From Jiella marina (GTDB lineage Bacteria > Pseudomonadota > Alphaproteobacteria > Rhizobiales > Rhizobiaceae), in NCBI RefSeq assembly GCF_024359545.1, contig NZ_JAKQZG010000002.1:1-64000 (forward strand): a stretch of DNA of 64,000 bases, read 5' to 3'. The position numbers and the translations under genes were made by a program. Positions 35,350 through 44,485 of this stretch are shown here, in pieces. Each line of letters starts with the position of its first letter. Positions within the stretch are counted from its first letter, which is position 1. The notes under the pieces were generated by a model that saw nothing but the letters and a program-made list of their open reading frames with translations, did no database searches and was not told the origin of the DNA.

Positions 35350-35403
35350 GCCGCACCGCAGGAAGGGGCAGAGTGAAGACGGGGCGCCGGCAGGCGGAAT
35401 TGC

Positions 35404-35832
35404 TCAGGCCGGCGCCTTCAGATGGGCATCTTCGATCGCATGCTGCAGCAGCGCGGATTCGGCATCCGTCGACCCCGGCGGCTCGTCATAGCTGATATAG
35501 GCGATATCGACGGCTGCCGTCGTCGCGCCCAGCTCCAGACGCAGCTGTGCGGTCACACCCAGATGGCGGAACTCGAGGGCCAGAACGATGATCGGCACCT
35601 CGCCCCACTTCAGCCGTACTTCCCCGCCATCCGCAAAGCGCAGGACGCCGGGCTTGAGGTAAAGTTCGGCAGACGACGTAACGATGTCGTCCAGATTGCC
35701 GTAACGTTCCAGCCGGAGAAAGGCGACATAGTCGACCACGTCGACCAGCCGCAACTCCGCCGCGACTTCCTTTATCCCTTCCGCGAGCAGCCGCTCGCGC
35801 GTCATTGCCGATCTTTTCTTGATATCGAGCAT
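35404..35832 (-). CDS. Unknown protein at the end of the flagellar operon
   Basis: Protein of 142 residues, no signal peptide, starting 2 bp after the flhB stop, so it is the last gene of the motA-fliM-fliN-fliG-flhB transcript. The first part is helical (MTRERLLAEGIKEVAAELRLVDVVDYVAFLRLE); the second is strand-rich (ELYLKPGVLRF, VRLKWGEVPIIVLALEFRHLGVTAQLRLELG). No family recognised. Its position suggests a role tied to motility, which is inference. Confidence 0.7.
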   Translation of the reverse strand: MLDIKKRSAMTRERLLAEGIKEVAAELRLVDVVDYVAFLRLERYGNLDDIVTSSAELYLKPGVLRFADGGEVRLKWGEVPIIVLALEFRHLGVTAQLRLELGATTAAVDIAYISYDEPPGSTDAESALLQHAIEDAHLKAPA

Positions 35833-35834
35833 GG

Positions 35835-36923
35835 CTACGCCGTGGCGACTCCCATCTTTGCCCCGGAACGGGTGTAGAGATAATAGATGATTTCAGCGAC
35901 GGCTTTGAAGAACTGAGGCGGTATCATCTGGTCGATTTCGACATGATCGTACATCGACCTTGCCAAGAGCTTGTCCTCGATGATGGGCACCTCGTGTTCT
36001 TCGGCAATCTCGCGGATCTTCAATGCCACGAGGTCGGTGCCCTTGGCCACGACCATGGGCGCACCGCCCTCCTCGCGGGCGTAGCGCAATGCGATGGCGT
36101 AGTGCGTCGGGTTGGCGATCACCAGCGTCGCCTTCGGCACTTCGGCCATCATCCGCCGCTTGACGCGATCGCGGGCGATCTGGCGCTGGCGCGCCTTGAT
36201 CATGGGATCGCCCTCCATCTGCTTGTTCTCGTCCTTGATCTCCTGCTTCGACATCATCAGGTCGCGCTTCCAATGCATGCGGCTGAGGCCGATATCGGCT
36301 GCGACGAGCAGGATCGTGGCGATGGAAACGGCGGACAGGAGCTTCATCGCCATGTCCAGGATGAGCTCGGGCATCAGCACGGGATCGGCATACATGGTGC
36401 GCATCATGGTCGGGAAACCCGACATCAGGATCGAGCCGACGATGATGCCGATGGCGATGAACTTGAACATGGCCTTGCCGAACTCCGTCACGCCCCTGAG
36501 GCCGAATATCCGCTTGAACCCGGAGGACAGCGAAATGTTCGAGGCCTTGGGCCGGATTCGCTCGACATTGATCTGCGGCGCGTTCTGCAGAAGGGACGCC
36601 AGGACCCCGCCGATGACGAGCATGAGCGTCGCCGGCATGATGAAGCGGCCGCATTCGACGGCCAGCATTTGCAAGACATGGAGTGCATCGGCGCCCGTCT
36701 CCAACTCCCACTGAAGTGGGTTTTCCATGGTGGATTTGAGACTGAGCAGCAATTGCGCCGCACTGTCCTTCACCTGGAACGTGAAGAAGGCCATCATCGC
36801 CAGGAAGGACGCCAGGATGGGAGCTTCGCGCGAAACCGGAAGGTTGCCCTTCTCCACGGTGTCGCGGATTTTCTTTTCCGTCGGCTCTTCTGTCTTTGAC
36901 GACTTGTCTTCGCTATCCGCCAA
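35835..36923 (-). CDS. flhB: Flagellar export switch protein FlhB
   Basis: Inner-membrane component of the flagellar type III export gate that switches substrate class from rod/hook to filament. 362 residues: N-terminal cytoplasmic start EDKSSKTEEPTEKKIRD, four membrane helices, and a cytoplasmic domain with the autocleavage motif NPTHYAIALRY, then APMVVAKGTDLVALKIREIA. It lies between fliG (upstream) and an unknown gene in one transcript. Confidence 0.96.
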   Translation of the reverse strand: MADSEDKSSKTEEPTEKKIRDTVEKGNLPVSREAPILASFLAMMAFFTFQVKDSAAQLLLSLKSTMENPLQWELETGADALHVLQMLAVECGRFIMPATLMLVIGGVLASLLQNAPQINVERIRPKASNISLSSGFKRIFGLRGVTEFGKAMFKFIAIGIIVGSILMSGFPTMMRTMYADPVLMPELILDMAMKLLSAVSIATILLVAADIGLSRMHWKRDLMMSKQEIKDENKQMEGDPMIKARQRQIARDRVKRRMMAEVPKATLVIANPTHYAIALRYAREEGGAPMVVAKGTDLVALKIREIAEEHEVPIIEDKLLARSMYDHVEIDQMIPPQFFKAVAEIIYYLYTRSGAKMGVATA

Positions 36924-37038
36924 CGATTACCTCCCCTAAGCCGTTGACGTCGAGTGAACACTCTTGGCGTCGTGCCGATTACGGTTGCGCAGAAGTTACG
37001 GCGGAACGGTCAGACGGGGGCGGCGGAGATGGCCCTGC

Positions 37039-38085
37039 CTACTCCGCCTCCTCGCGCAGCATGATCTTGCCGTCAGCCGCCAGACGCAGCGCCTCCTTGG
37101 CGATCTGGCGCCGCGCACCGTCGATTTCGGCTTTCTGGACGGTGGCCTCCTGGTTGAGCTCGGCCTCGGCCATACGCCGGGCGCGAGCGCCCAGCGAGGA
37201 CAGGACGGTCTCCTTCATCTCGGCGTCGGCAGAGCGCAGCGCCAGGATCAGGACGTCCGGAGCCACCGCGTCGAACAGCGCCAGGCGCGACTTGACCGGC
37301 AGGGACGGGATGTCCTCGAAGGCGAACAGCAGTTTCTCGAGAGCCTCTGCATCCTTCGGTCGGGTCGAGCGGAGGGACTCGATGATCTCTTCCGAGGATT
37401 CCTTGTCGAGACGGTTCACGATCTCGGCCAGGAAGGCGTGGCTTCCACCCTCTTCTCCGCTGTCCTCGACGGCGAGGAAGTTGCGGCGGATCTGGCTTTC
37501 CAGAATGCTCTGCACCTGGTGGCGCAACGGTTTCAGCGTCAGAATCCGGCGCATGATGTCGTTGCGCATGGCGGGCGCGAATTCGCGGATCATCAGCGAA
37601 GCCTTGTCGGCCTCGATCCGCGAGACGATGATCGCCACCATCTGCGGGTGCTCGGCCAGAAGCTTTTGCGCGAGATCCGCAGGCTCGGCCGCCGCGACCG
37701 CCTCCCAGACGTCGCCGTTTTCGTTGCCGCCCACGAGATCGGCAAGAACGGGATCGGCATCCTGCTCGGAAAAGATCGAGACGTACTCGTCTTTCGAGAG
37801 CGCGCTCTCGAGGAGCTCCGCCATCTGCTTTTCCGGCCCCGTCAGCGCCGCGCCCTTCTTGAAGGCATCGCGGAACTCGTCGACCAGTTCGTCGATCTGC
37901 TCGGGCTCGATCATCGGAAGCGAGGCCGCGCTGTCGCGAATCATGCGGATTTCATCCGGCGACAGATGCTTCAGGATCCGACCGGCCCCTTCGGCGCCGA
38001 GCGCGAGCAGGAGAATCGCCGCGCGCGCGCTGCCGTTTTCGGGCAGTCCCTGACCTTCGCCGGAATAGGCTGCGACGATTGACAT
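37039..38085 (-). CDS. fliG: Flagellar motor switch protein FliG
   Basis: Rotor protein (348 residues) linking the MS ring to the C ring and making the torque contacts with MotA. N-terminal region GSARAAILLLALGAEGAGRILKHLSPDEI; middle EHPQMVAIIVSRIEADKASLMIREF with the equivalent of the EHPQ motif; C-terminal torque helix IPSLPVKSRLALFDAVAPDVLILALRSADAEMKETVLSSLGARARRM. Stop and start spacing with fliN (6 bp) supports one operon. Confidence 0.95.
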   Translation of the reverse strand: MSIVAAYSGEGQGLPENGSARAAILLLALGAEGAGRILKHLSPDEIRMIRDSAASLPMIEPEQIDELVDEFRDAFKKGAALTGPEKQMAELLESALSKDEYVSIFSEQDADPVLADLVGGNENGDVWEAVAAAEPADLAQKLLAEHPQMVAIIVSRIEADKASLMIREFAPAMRNDIMRRILTLKPLRHQVQSILESQIRRNFLAVEDSGEEGGSHAFLAEIVNRLDKESSEEIIESLRSTRPKDAEALEKLLFAFEDIPSLPVKSRLALFDAVAPDVLILALRSADAEMKETVLSSLGARARRMAEAELNQEATVQKAEIDGARRQIAKEALRLAADGKIMLREEAE

Positions 38086-38091
38086 GATCTC

Positions 38092-38562
38092 TTATGCAGC
38101 CCTCGAATTGCGGGCCTGAAGCTTCGACCCCGGCTTGGCGACTTCCGTCAGCGTGATGCCGAAGCGCTGCTCTTCCTTGTCGATGACGACGATCTCGCCG
38201 CGCGCGACGATCCGGCCATTGACCACGACGTCCACCGGATCGCCCACCTTGGTGTCGAGCTTCACCACGGCGCCGCGGCCGAGCTTGAGGATGTTGGCGA
38301 CCGGCATGGTCGCGGATCCGAGAACGACCTGCATCGTCACCGGCACGTCCATCACCAGGTCGAGGTCGACATGGTCGGGCGCCTCGGCTTCTTTGGCCTC
38401 GTCGTCACCCTCGGAGTCTTCGTCCTCCTCGTCAACAGCCCCGGCGGCCCCGAAGGCGGCGGCGGGATCGAAACCGGTCGGCATCTCGAAACCGCCCAGT
38501 TCGCTGCCCTCGTCCTCACCGTCGGTGTCGTCGATGTCGAGGTCAAACTCTTTGTCGCTCAT
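38092..38562 (-). CDS. fliN: Flagellar motor switch protein FliN
   Basis: C-ring protein of 156 residues. The first 75 residues are extremely acidic (DLDIDDTDGEDEGSELGG and EEDEDSEGDDEAKEAEA). The SpoA domain follows (about 78-150): LVMDVPVTMQVVLGSATMPVANILKLGRGAVVKLD, PVDVVVNGRIVARGEIVVI, RFGITLTEV. FliN forms the lower C ring and binds CheY and the export apparatus. It lies between the DUF6468 gene and fliG. Confidence 0.95.
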   Translation of the reverse strand: MSDKEFDLDIDDTDGEDEGSELGGFEMPTGFDPAAAFGAAGAVDEEDEDSEGDDEAKEAEAPDHVDLDLVMDVPVTMQVVLGSATMPVANILKLGRGAVVKLDTKVGDPVDVVVNGRIVARGEIVVIDKEEQRFGITLTEVAKPGSKLQARNSRAA

Positions 38563-38628
38563 GAAACTCTCTTTCCAGGAACTCGAAACGTTTAGCGGAA
38601 ACCGATCGACGACACCGCTTTCCGTGGA

Positions 38629-39003
38629 TTAGCGGGCTAGACTGGCGCGAAGCCTGTCATGGGTGGCGGCAAGCGCCTCGCGATAGCTCTCGGGCAGTTC
38701 CGAGGCTTTCGTCCGGCCACCGGCGACATGGAAGTCTGCACGGCGCAGCAGTTCGCCGAGTTCGTCGGCGAGCCTGCGCGCCTCGGTGACCTGGCTCTCC
38801 AGGGCCCGCGTCGTCTCGACGCCTTCGTGGCGCAGCGAGACCACCGCTTCGGCGGCGCGGTTCAGCGCCTTCTCGGCGTCGATGATGGTGGTGGCGAGCT
38901 CGTTGTCGCGCAGGGTGCGGATTTCGCGATACATCCGGCCGCAGCGGATCGCCGTGACCACGAGCGCGATCATCAGAACGAAATCAATCAGATAGGATGT
39001 CAT
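38629..39003 (-). CDS. DUF6468 protein in the flagellar operon
   Basis: Protein of 124 residues with one N-terminal membrane helix (YLIDFVLMIALVVTAIRCG) followed by a long coiled coil (about 30-95; REIRTLRDNELATTIIDAEKALNRAAEAVV). It matches the DUF6468 proteins found beside fliM/fliN in alphaproteobacteria. The ATG at 39003 overlaps the 3' end of fliM by 20 bp, which argues for coupling. The role is unknown; a membrane-tethered coiled coil could bridge basal body and membrane. Confidence 0.78.
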   Translation of the reverse strand: MTSYLIDFVLMIALVVTAIRCGRMYREIRTLRDNELATTIIDAEKALNRAAEAVVSLRHEGVETTRALESQVTEARRLADELGELLRRADFHVAGGRTKASELPESYREALAATHDRLRASLAR

Positions 39004-39922
39004 CGATGAACTCCTGTGCCGGATCGATTCGTTCCTCGACACGCACCACGTAGGAATCACGGGCGCGGCCGACCTGTCCCTTGAACATCGGCCGATCCTC
39101 GCATTCGAGCGGGATCAGGCTTGTGAGGCCGACATCGAGGGAAACGGTTTCGCCCACGCGGAAACGGGCGACTTGCGAGAGCGGGATCTTCTTCTTGCAC
39201 AGAACCGCTTCGATCCGCATTTCGCTGCGCGCAAAGCTCGCCTCGATATCCTTCTTCCAGGCTTCGTCGGCGTCGACCTTGGGGCCTTCCGGAACGCCTG
39301 CGAGAAAACGGCGGTGGGGCGCGAGAAAGCTCAGCGGAATCGCGATCGTCAACGGGGCCGTGTAGCTCCCCATCACGATTTCGAAGCGAAACAGCGCATA
39401 GCGTTCGGGCTCTTCGCCCAGAGTTTCGGCCAGTTCCTCCGCGGTGACGAAATCACCGATCGACAGGCTGACCTCGGCCATGGGCTTGAAGACCCGCATG
39501 GCCGCGTCGAGAGCTTTGGCGAGGCCCAGCCGCAGGAACTGACGGTCGAGCAGCGTCGGTTCGCGCGAGGCGGCCAGATCCGCCGAGGGCTCGCACCCGA
39601 AGAAGCCGGCGACCAGGGCCTCCACCGTCCGACGCTCGACGGCCACGAAGCTCGGCCGCAGGAATCGGTTCGACAGGAGGGTAGCGAGCATGGAGGTGCC
39701 AGAGCCGGCCTCGGACGGGTCCGGTGCGTTCTCCACGTCGCACTGCTGGTACGTCACCTCGATCGGTTTCGTGGCGAGTTCGCCGAGTCTCGCGCCGATC
39801 TCGTCGGCCCAGTCCTCGGCCATCTTGGCCAGGCGCGGAAGCCGGGCCGGGTCGATCTCGGTCGCGCTCTTGAGGCGCGCACCGATCTCGGCGGGATCTG
39901 AGGCGAATGCAACGTCGCTCAT
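38984..39922 (-). CDS. fliM: Flagellar motor switch protein FliM
   Basis: C-ring protein of 312 residues: a divergent N-terminal part, then the CheC-like middle domain (SMLATLLSNRFLRPSFVAVERRTVEALVAGFFG) and a SpoA domain at the C-terminus (MRIEAVLCKKKIPLSQVARFRVGETVSLDVG). The canonical N-terminal CheY-binding LSQDEIDALL motif is not visible, as in other rhizobial FliM. ATG 39922 is used; it is 4 bp after the motA stop. Confidence 0.9.
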   Translation of the reverse strand: MSDVAFASDPAEIGARLKSATEIDPARLPRLAKMAEDWADEIGARLGELATKPIEVTYQQCDVENAPDPSEAGSGTSMLATLLSNRFLRPSFVAVERRTVEALVAGFFGCEPSADLAASREPTLLDRQFLRLGLAKALDAAMRVFKPMAEVSLSIGDFVTAEELAETLGEEPERYALFRFEIVMGSYTAPLTIAIPLSFLAPHRRFLAGVPEGPKVDADEAWKKDIEASFARSEMRIEAVLCKKKIPLSQVARFRVGETVSLDVGLTSLIPLECEDRPMFKGQVGRARDSYVVRVEERIDPAQEFIDDILSD

Positions 39923-39926
39923 GATA

Positions 39927-40790
39927 TCACGCGCCCGAGCCGCCGCCGATGGTCTCGCTCTCGACCTGGTCGATGGTCGGGCGATCGCTGGCGGAAATGG
40001 TCTTGCGGCCATATTCGAGCGCCACCTGCGGCATCGCCCCGTTCATGTAGGCGATCAAGGTCGACTTCACGATCGTGAAGACGCGGGTCTGCTTGTCGCG
40101 GACATATTTCACCTTGGCAGCGATCGGACCGACGATGCCGTAGGAGAAGAACACACCGGCGAAGGTCCCGACCAGCGCCGCGGCGATCAGCCCGCCGAGC
40201 ACTTCCGGCGACTGGTCGAGCGCGCCCATCGCCTTGATGACGCCGAGAACCGCGGCGACGATGCCGAGCGCCGGCAGGCCGTCAGCCATGTCCTGAAGTG
40301 CATGCTTGGGCTTCAGCGCGTCGTGCTGGATGGTGTGGATTTCCTCTTCCATCAGGGCCTCGATCTCATGAGGCCGGGCATTGCCGATGATGATCAGCCG
40401 CGCATAGTCGCAGATGAAGTTCAGCATCGGCGTATCCTTCAGGATGTTCGGATAGGCCTGGAAGATCGTCGACTCCGCGGGATCGTCGATATGGGCTTCG
40501 ACCTCGCTGCGCGACTTCGAACGCATCTCTCGCATCAGCGCGTGCAGGAGACCCAGGACCTCGAGATAGTCCTTCTGCTTCGGGACCTTGTTCTTGAACG
40601 CCTCGCCCATCGCCTTGCCGGTGTCCTTGATCGTCTTGTTGGAGTTGCCGACGAGGAAGGTGCCGAAGGAGGATCCAAGGATGATCACGTATTCGAAGGG
40701 CTGAACGAGCACGTCGAGATGGCCGCCCATCGCCACGTAGCCGCCGAGTAGGCAGCCGAACGTCACGACCATACCAATCAGAATTCCCAT
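39927..40790 (-). CDS. motA: Flagellar stator protein MotA
   Basis: Proton-channel stator subunit, 287 residues, four membrane helices. It begins [19 protein letters not shown], has the long cytoplasmic loop with [15 protein letters not shown] and basic/acidic rotor-contact residues, and the last two helices [22 protein letters not shown] and [25 protein letters not shown] with the conserved Pro residues. It is the first gene of the minus-strand motility operon. No motB lies in this window. Confidence 0.96.
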   Translation of the reverse strand: MGILIGMVVTFGCLLGGYVAMGGHLDVLVQPFEYVIILGSSFGTFLVGNSNKTIKDTGKAMGEAFKNKVPKQKDYLEVLGLLHALMREMRSKSRSEVEAHIDDPAESTIFQAYPNILKDTPMLNFICDYARLIIIGNARPHEIEALMEEEIHTIQHDALKPKHALQDMADGLPALGIVAAVLGVIKAMGALDQSPEVLGGLIAAALVGTFAGVFFSYGIVGPIAAKVKYVRDKQTRVFTIVKSTLIAYMNGAMPQVALEYGRKTISASDRPTIDQVESETIGGGSGA

Positions 40791-41007
40791 GAGAGCCTCG
40801 AATGCGCGTTATCTACTGCTTCGGGGGTACGGCAGAAGCGCTTGTGCGAGCCTTGCCCTCGCCGCGGCTGGAAACCCTGAAAATTCGGGATTTGTCCCAA
40901 TCAGGCTGAGGCAAGGGTGCCCGGAATAGGGTGCGCCGGTAGATCACAATCGAAGTCGTGGTCCGACCGCACTTCGCCCATCGATACCATTCGGGAGAGA
41001 ACCGATC
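40791..41007. promoter_or_regulatory. Divergent promoter region of the motility operons
   Basis: The 217 bp between motA and flgF contain no gene and must drive both. I could not identify a confident sigma54 or VisNR-dependent element by eye. Confidence 0.4.
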
Positions 41008-41742
41008 ATGGAGGCTTCGCTTCCGGTCGCGCTGTCGGCGCAGCTTGCCATCGAGCGCCGCCTCGACACCGTTGCCCACAATCTCGCCAATCTGCGCACA
41101 GCCGGCTTTCGCTCCGAGGAGATCAGCTTCGAGGAACTCGTCAAACGGGCCGACGCCATCGGCTCCGATCCGGTGAGCCTGGTGGACGAGGGCGAAAGCT
41201 ACATCTCGACCCGTGCGGGCGAATTGACCCAGACCGGCAATCCGCTCGACATGGCTGTCGCGGGCGATGCCTATTTTGCCTATCAGGGGGAAAATGGCCT
41301 CGTCTATACGCGCGACGGGCGCATGCGGATCAACGAGGCCGGCGGCATCGAGACGCTCACCGGCTATCCGCTGGTCGATGTCGGAGGCGCAGGACTTCAG
41401 ATCGATCCCAATGGCGGCGAAGTCATCATCGCCCGGGACGGCATGATCACCCAGGACGGTCGCCAGCTCGGCGCGGTCGGACTCTTCACCATCCCCGCAA
41501 ACGCCAAGCTGACCCGGCTCGACACTTCGGGTGTCATCCCCGACCAGGCCGCGCAGCCCGCCCTCGATTTCTCCCAGGTGGGAGTGATGCAGGGTTTCGT
41601 GGAAGGATCGAACGTCAATCCGATTCTGGAAATGACGCGGCTGATCACCCTGCAACGGACTTTCGAGAGTGCGGCCAATCTGGTGCGCACGAATGAATCG
41701 AGCCTGTCCGACGCCATCAGAACCCTCGGAGGCACGTCATGA
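41008..41742 (+). CDS. flgF: Flagellar basal-body rod protein FlgF
   Basis: Proximal rod protein of 244 residues exported by the flagellar apparatus. It has the rod/hook N-terminal motif (LDTVAHNLANLRTAGFRSE, variant of ANNLANxxTxGFK), a central YTRDGRMRINEAGGIETLTGYPLV segment, and the C-terminal VEGSNVNPILEMTRLITLQRTFE helix. The stop overlaps the fliI start by 4 bp. The pair flgF-fliI facing motA is a rhizobial arrangement. Confidence 0.93.
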   Translation: MEASLPVALSAQLAIERRLDTVAHNLANLRTAGFRSEEISFEELVKRADAIGSDPVSLVDEGESYISTRAGELTQTGNPLDMAVAGDAYFAYQGENGLVYTRDGRMRINEAGGIETLTGYPLVDVGGAGLQIDPNGGEVIIARDGMITQDGRQLGAVGLFTIPANAKLTRLDTSGVIPDQAAQPALDFSQVGVMQGFVEGSNVNPILEMTRLITLQRTFESAANLVRTNESSLSDAIRTLGGTS

Positions 41743-43079
41743 GCCTGACCGCCGAAGCCAGCCCCGACTTTTCCGCGCTCGACGCGCCGCGCATCAATGT
41801 GTCGGGGCGCATCGTCGACGTTTCGCCCCAGGCTTTCCGGGTGGCGGGACTGTCGCCCTTCGTGCGGCTCGGCGACTGCATTGCCTGCCCCGGCACCGCG
41901 GGCGACGAGATCGGCGAAGTGGTGCGGATCGAATCCGACTGCCTGACGGTCAAGCCCTTTGGCATCCGCTCCACCCTCGGCGTCAAGAGCACGGCACGGC
42001 GCATCGGGCCCTATACCGTCGCCCCCACGACGGAATGGAAGGGCCGCGTCGTCAACGCCTTCGGCGAGCCCGTCGATGGCCTCGGTCCGATCGCCAAGGG
42101 CAGCGAGGAGCGCATTGCCGACGGATCGCCGCCACCGGCGCTCAAGCGCGGGCGTGTCGGCAAGCCGGTGCAGACCGGCATCCGCACGATCGACATCTTC
42201 ACGCCCCTCGTCAAAGGCCAGCGCATCGGCATCTTCGCCGGCTCCGGCGTCGGCAAGTCGACGCTGATGGGCATGCTGTCACGGGCCAAGGGCTTCGACA
42301 CCGCCGTCGTGGCGCTGGTCGGCGAGCGCGGCCGCGAAGTGCGCGAATTCCTCGAAGAGACCATGGCCGGCCACCTCGACAAGGTGGTGACGGTGGTGGC
42401 GACGGGCGACGAAAGCCCGATGATGCGCCGCCTCGCCCCGAAGACCGCGACCGCCGTCGCCGAATACTACCGCGACCAGGGGGAGAACGTTCTCCTCATC
42501 ATCGACAGCGTCACCCGCCTCGCCCATGCGGCCCGCGACGTCGCGCTGGCCGCCGGCGAGCCGCCCGTGGCGCGCGGCTATCCGCCATCCGTCTTTTCCG
42601 AACTGCCGCAGCTTCTGGAGCGCGCCGGTCCCGGTTTCGAAGGCTCGGGCACGATCACCGGCGTCTTCTCCGTGCTCGTCGACGGCGACGACCACAATGA
42701 TCCGATCGCCGACGCGATCCGCGGCACGCTCGACGGTCACATCGTCCTCGACCGGGCGATCGCCGAACAGGGCCGGTTCCCGGCCGTCGACGTCCTGAAA
42801 TCCATCTCCCGCCTCGCCGACCGCGCCTGGAACGCCCAGGAACGCGAACTCGTCACGCGGCTGCGGGCGATGACCGCCCGCTTCGAAGACACCCGCGACC
42901 TGCGGCTTCTCGGCGGCTATCAGCGCGGCTCCGACACCACCCTCGACCAGGCCGTCGATCTGGTTCCGCACATCTACGACTATCTCGTGCAGAACCCCGG
43001 CGATCCGGTCACCGACAAGCCCTTCAAGGACCTGTCGAAGAAACTGAAAGAGGCGTTTGCGCCGCCGCCGGCAAAATAG
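41739..43079 (+). CDS. fliI: Flagellum-specific ATPase FliI
   Basis: Hexameric export ATPase (446 residues) related to F1-beta. Walker A is GSGVGKST at about 165-172, Walker B is ENVLLIIDSVTRLAHAAR, and TGIRTIDIFTPLVKGQRIGIFAG and the C-terminal LVPHIYDYLVQNPGDP are typical. It energises export-substrate release at the gate formed with FlhB. A bidirectional terminator follows. No further flagellar genes follow, unlike the larger rhizobial cluster. Confidence 0.96.
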   Translation: MSLTAEASPDFSALDAPRINVSGRIVDVSPQAFRVAGLSPFVRLGDCIACPGTAGDEIGEVVRIESDCLTVKPFGIRSTLGVKSTARRIGPYTVAPTTEWKGRVVNAFGEPVDGLGPIAKGSEERIADGSPPPALKRGRVGKPVQTGIRTIDIFTPLVKGQRIGIFAGSGVGKSTLMGMLSRAKGFDTAVVALVGERGREVREFLEETMAGHLDKVVTVVATGDESPMMRRLAPKTATAVAEYYRDQGENVLLIIDSVTRLAHAARDVALAAGEPPVARGYPPSVFSELPQLLERAGPGFEGSGTITGVFSVLVDGDDHNDPIADAIRGTLDGHIVLDRAIAEQGRFPAVDVLKSISRLADRAWNAQERELVTRLRAMTARFEDTRDLRLLGGYQRGSDTTLDQAVDLVPHIYDYLVQNPGDPVTDKPFKDLSKKLKEAFAPPPAK

Positions 43080-43101
43080 CCGGCCTTCAATCGCCATTGC
43101 A

Positions 43102-43127
43102 AAGGCCCGGCCGATCCGCCGGGCCTT
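43102..43127. terminator. Bidirectional terminator between fliI and dctM
   Basis: AAGGCCCGGC (43102-43111) pairs perfectly with GCCGGGCCTT (43118-43127) over a six-base loop, between two convergent genes. Confidence 0.75.
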
Positions 43128-43141
43128 CTCGTGTTCGCGTC

Positions 43142-44464
43142 TCAGTACAGCCAGCGCACCAGAAACAGTGTGATCGCCGGGAACACGGCGAGGATCGCCG
43201 TGCGGACCACATCCGAGGCGACGAAGGGCGCGGCGCCCTGGAAGGTGCGGATCATCGGCGTGTCCTTCGCCATCGAATTGATGATGAAGAGATTGAGCCC
43301 CACCGGCGGTGTGATCAGCCCGACTTCGACGACGATGAGGATCAGGACGCCGAACCAGATGGCGAACTCGTCCGGCGGCAGGCCGAAATCGAGACCGGTG
43401 ACGATCGGGAAGAAGATCGGCACGGTGAGCAGGATCATCGACAGCGAATCCATCACGCAGCCGAAGACGAGATAGGTCAGAAGGATCACCGTCAGGACGA
43501 GAGCGGGCGAAAAGCCCTGCTCGGTGACCCAGGTCGCGCCCTGCTGCGGCAGCTGGCTGAGGGCCAGGAAGGAATTGTAGACCCCGGCGCCGAGAATGAT
43601 CAGGAAGATCATGCCGGTGGCGATCGCAGTGTCGCGGATGCTCTCGCCGAACGCCCCGTCCTTGAGCCCCCCGTTCAAAAGCGCGATCAGCCCGGTTCCC
43701 GCCGCGCCGACGGCCGCCCCCTCCGTCGGCGTGAACCAGCCGAAATAGATGCCGAAGACCACCAGAAAGAAAACGACGAGCACCGGCCACACGTCGCGGG
43801 TCAGCCGCAACCGTTCGGCCATCGAGGCCCGCTCGCGCACGCCGCTCGCGCCGGGCTTCAGCCGAACATAGATCGCGATGGTCAGCATGTAGCCGAGCAT
43901 CGCCAGGATGCCCGGAACAACGGCCGCCAGAAAGAGCTTGGCGATGTTCTGCTCGGTCAGGATCGCGTAGATCACCAGAATGACCGAGGGCGGAATCAGG
44001 ATGCCGAGGGTGCCGCCGGCGGCGAGCGCCCCCGTCGCCAGCCCACCATCATAGCCGAAGCGCTTCAGTTCCGGCAGCGCCACCTTGCCCATGGTCGCGG
44101 CAGTGGCGATGGACGAGCCGCAGATCGCGCCGAACCCGGCACAGGCGCCCACCGCCGCCATGGCGACGCCGCCCTTGCGGTGACCGATCCAGGCATTGGC
44201 GGCGCGAAACAGCGCCTGGCTCATGCCACCCTTGGCCGCGAACTGCCCCATCAGCAGAAACAAGGGGATGATCGACAGGGAGTAGTTGGAAAAGGTCGTG
44301 AAGGTCAGCGTCTTCAACTGCGCCAGGATCGGCGTGAACCGGTCAAGCACCAGCCAATTGCCGAAGAAGCCGCAGATCAGCATGGCCAGCCCGATCGGAA
44401 CGCGCAGGAAGATCAGGGCGAGGAGAACGGGGAAGGAAAGAAGCGCGATGTCGAGGTTGGACAT
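43142..44464 (-). CDS. dctM: TRAP transporter large permease DctM
   Basis: Twelve-helix membrane subunit (440 residues) of a tripartite ATP-independent periplasmic transporter. Typical segments: LLALIFLRVPIGLAMLICGF at the start, GACAGFGAICGSSIATAATMGKVALPELKRFGYD, AAGGTLGILIPPSVILVIYAILTEQNIAKLF, PTEGAAVGA and EVGLITPPVGLNLFIINSM. It is the last gene of dctP-dctQ-dctM. The substrate cannot be read from the permease. Confidence 0.95.
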   Translation of the reverse strand: MSNLDIALLSFPVLLALIFLRVPIGLAMLICGFFGNWLVLDRFTPILAQLKTLTFTTFSNYSLSIIPLFLLMGQFAAKGGMSQALFRAANAWIGHRKGGVAMAAVGACAGFGAICGSSIATAATMGKVALPELKRFGYDGGLATGALAAGGTLGILIPPSVILVIYAILTEQNIAKLFLAAVVPGILAMLGYMLTIAIYVRLKPGASGVRERASMAERLRLTRDVWPVLVVFFLVVFGIYFGWFTPTEGAAVGAAGTGLIALLNGGLKDGAFGESIRDTAIATGMIFLIILGAGVYNSFLALSQLPQQGATWVTEQGFSPALVLTVILLTYLVFGCVMDSLSMILLTVPIFFPIVTGLDFGLPPDEFAIWFGVLILIVVEVGLITPPVGLNLFIINSMAKDTPMIRTFQGAAPFVASDVVRTAILAVFPAITLFLVRWLY

Positions 44465-44485
44465 GAAAGCTTGCGGCTCGCCGGC

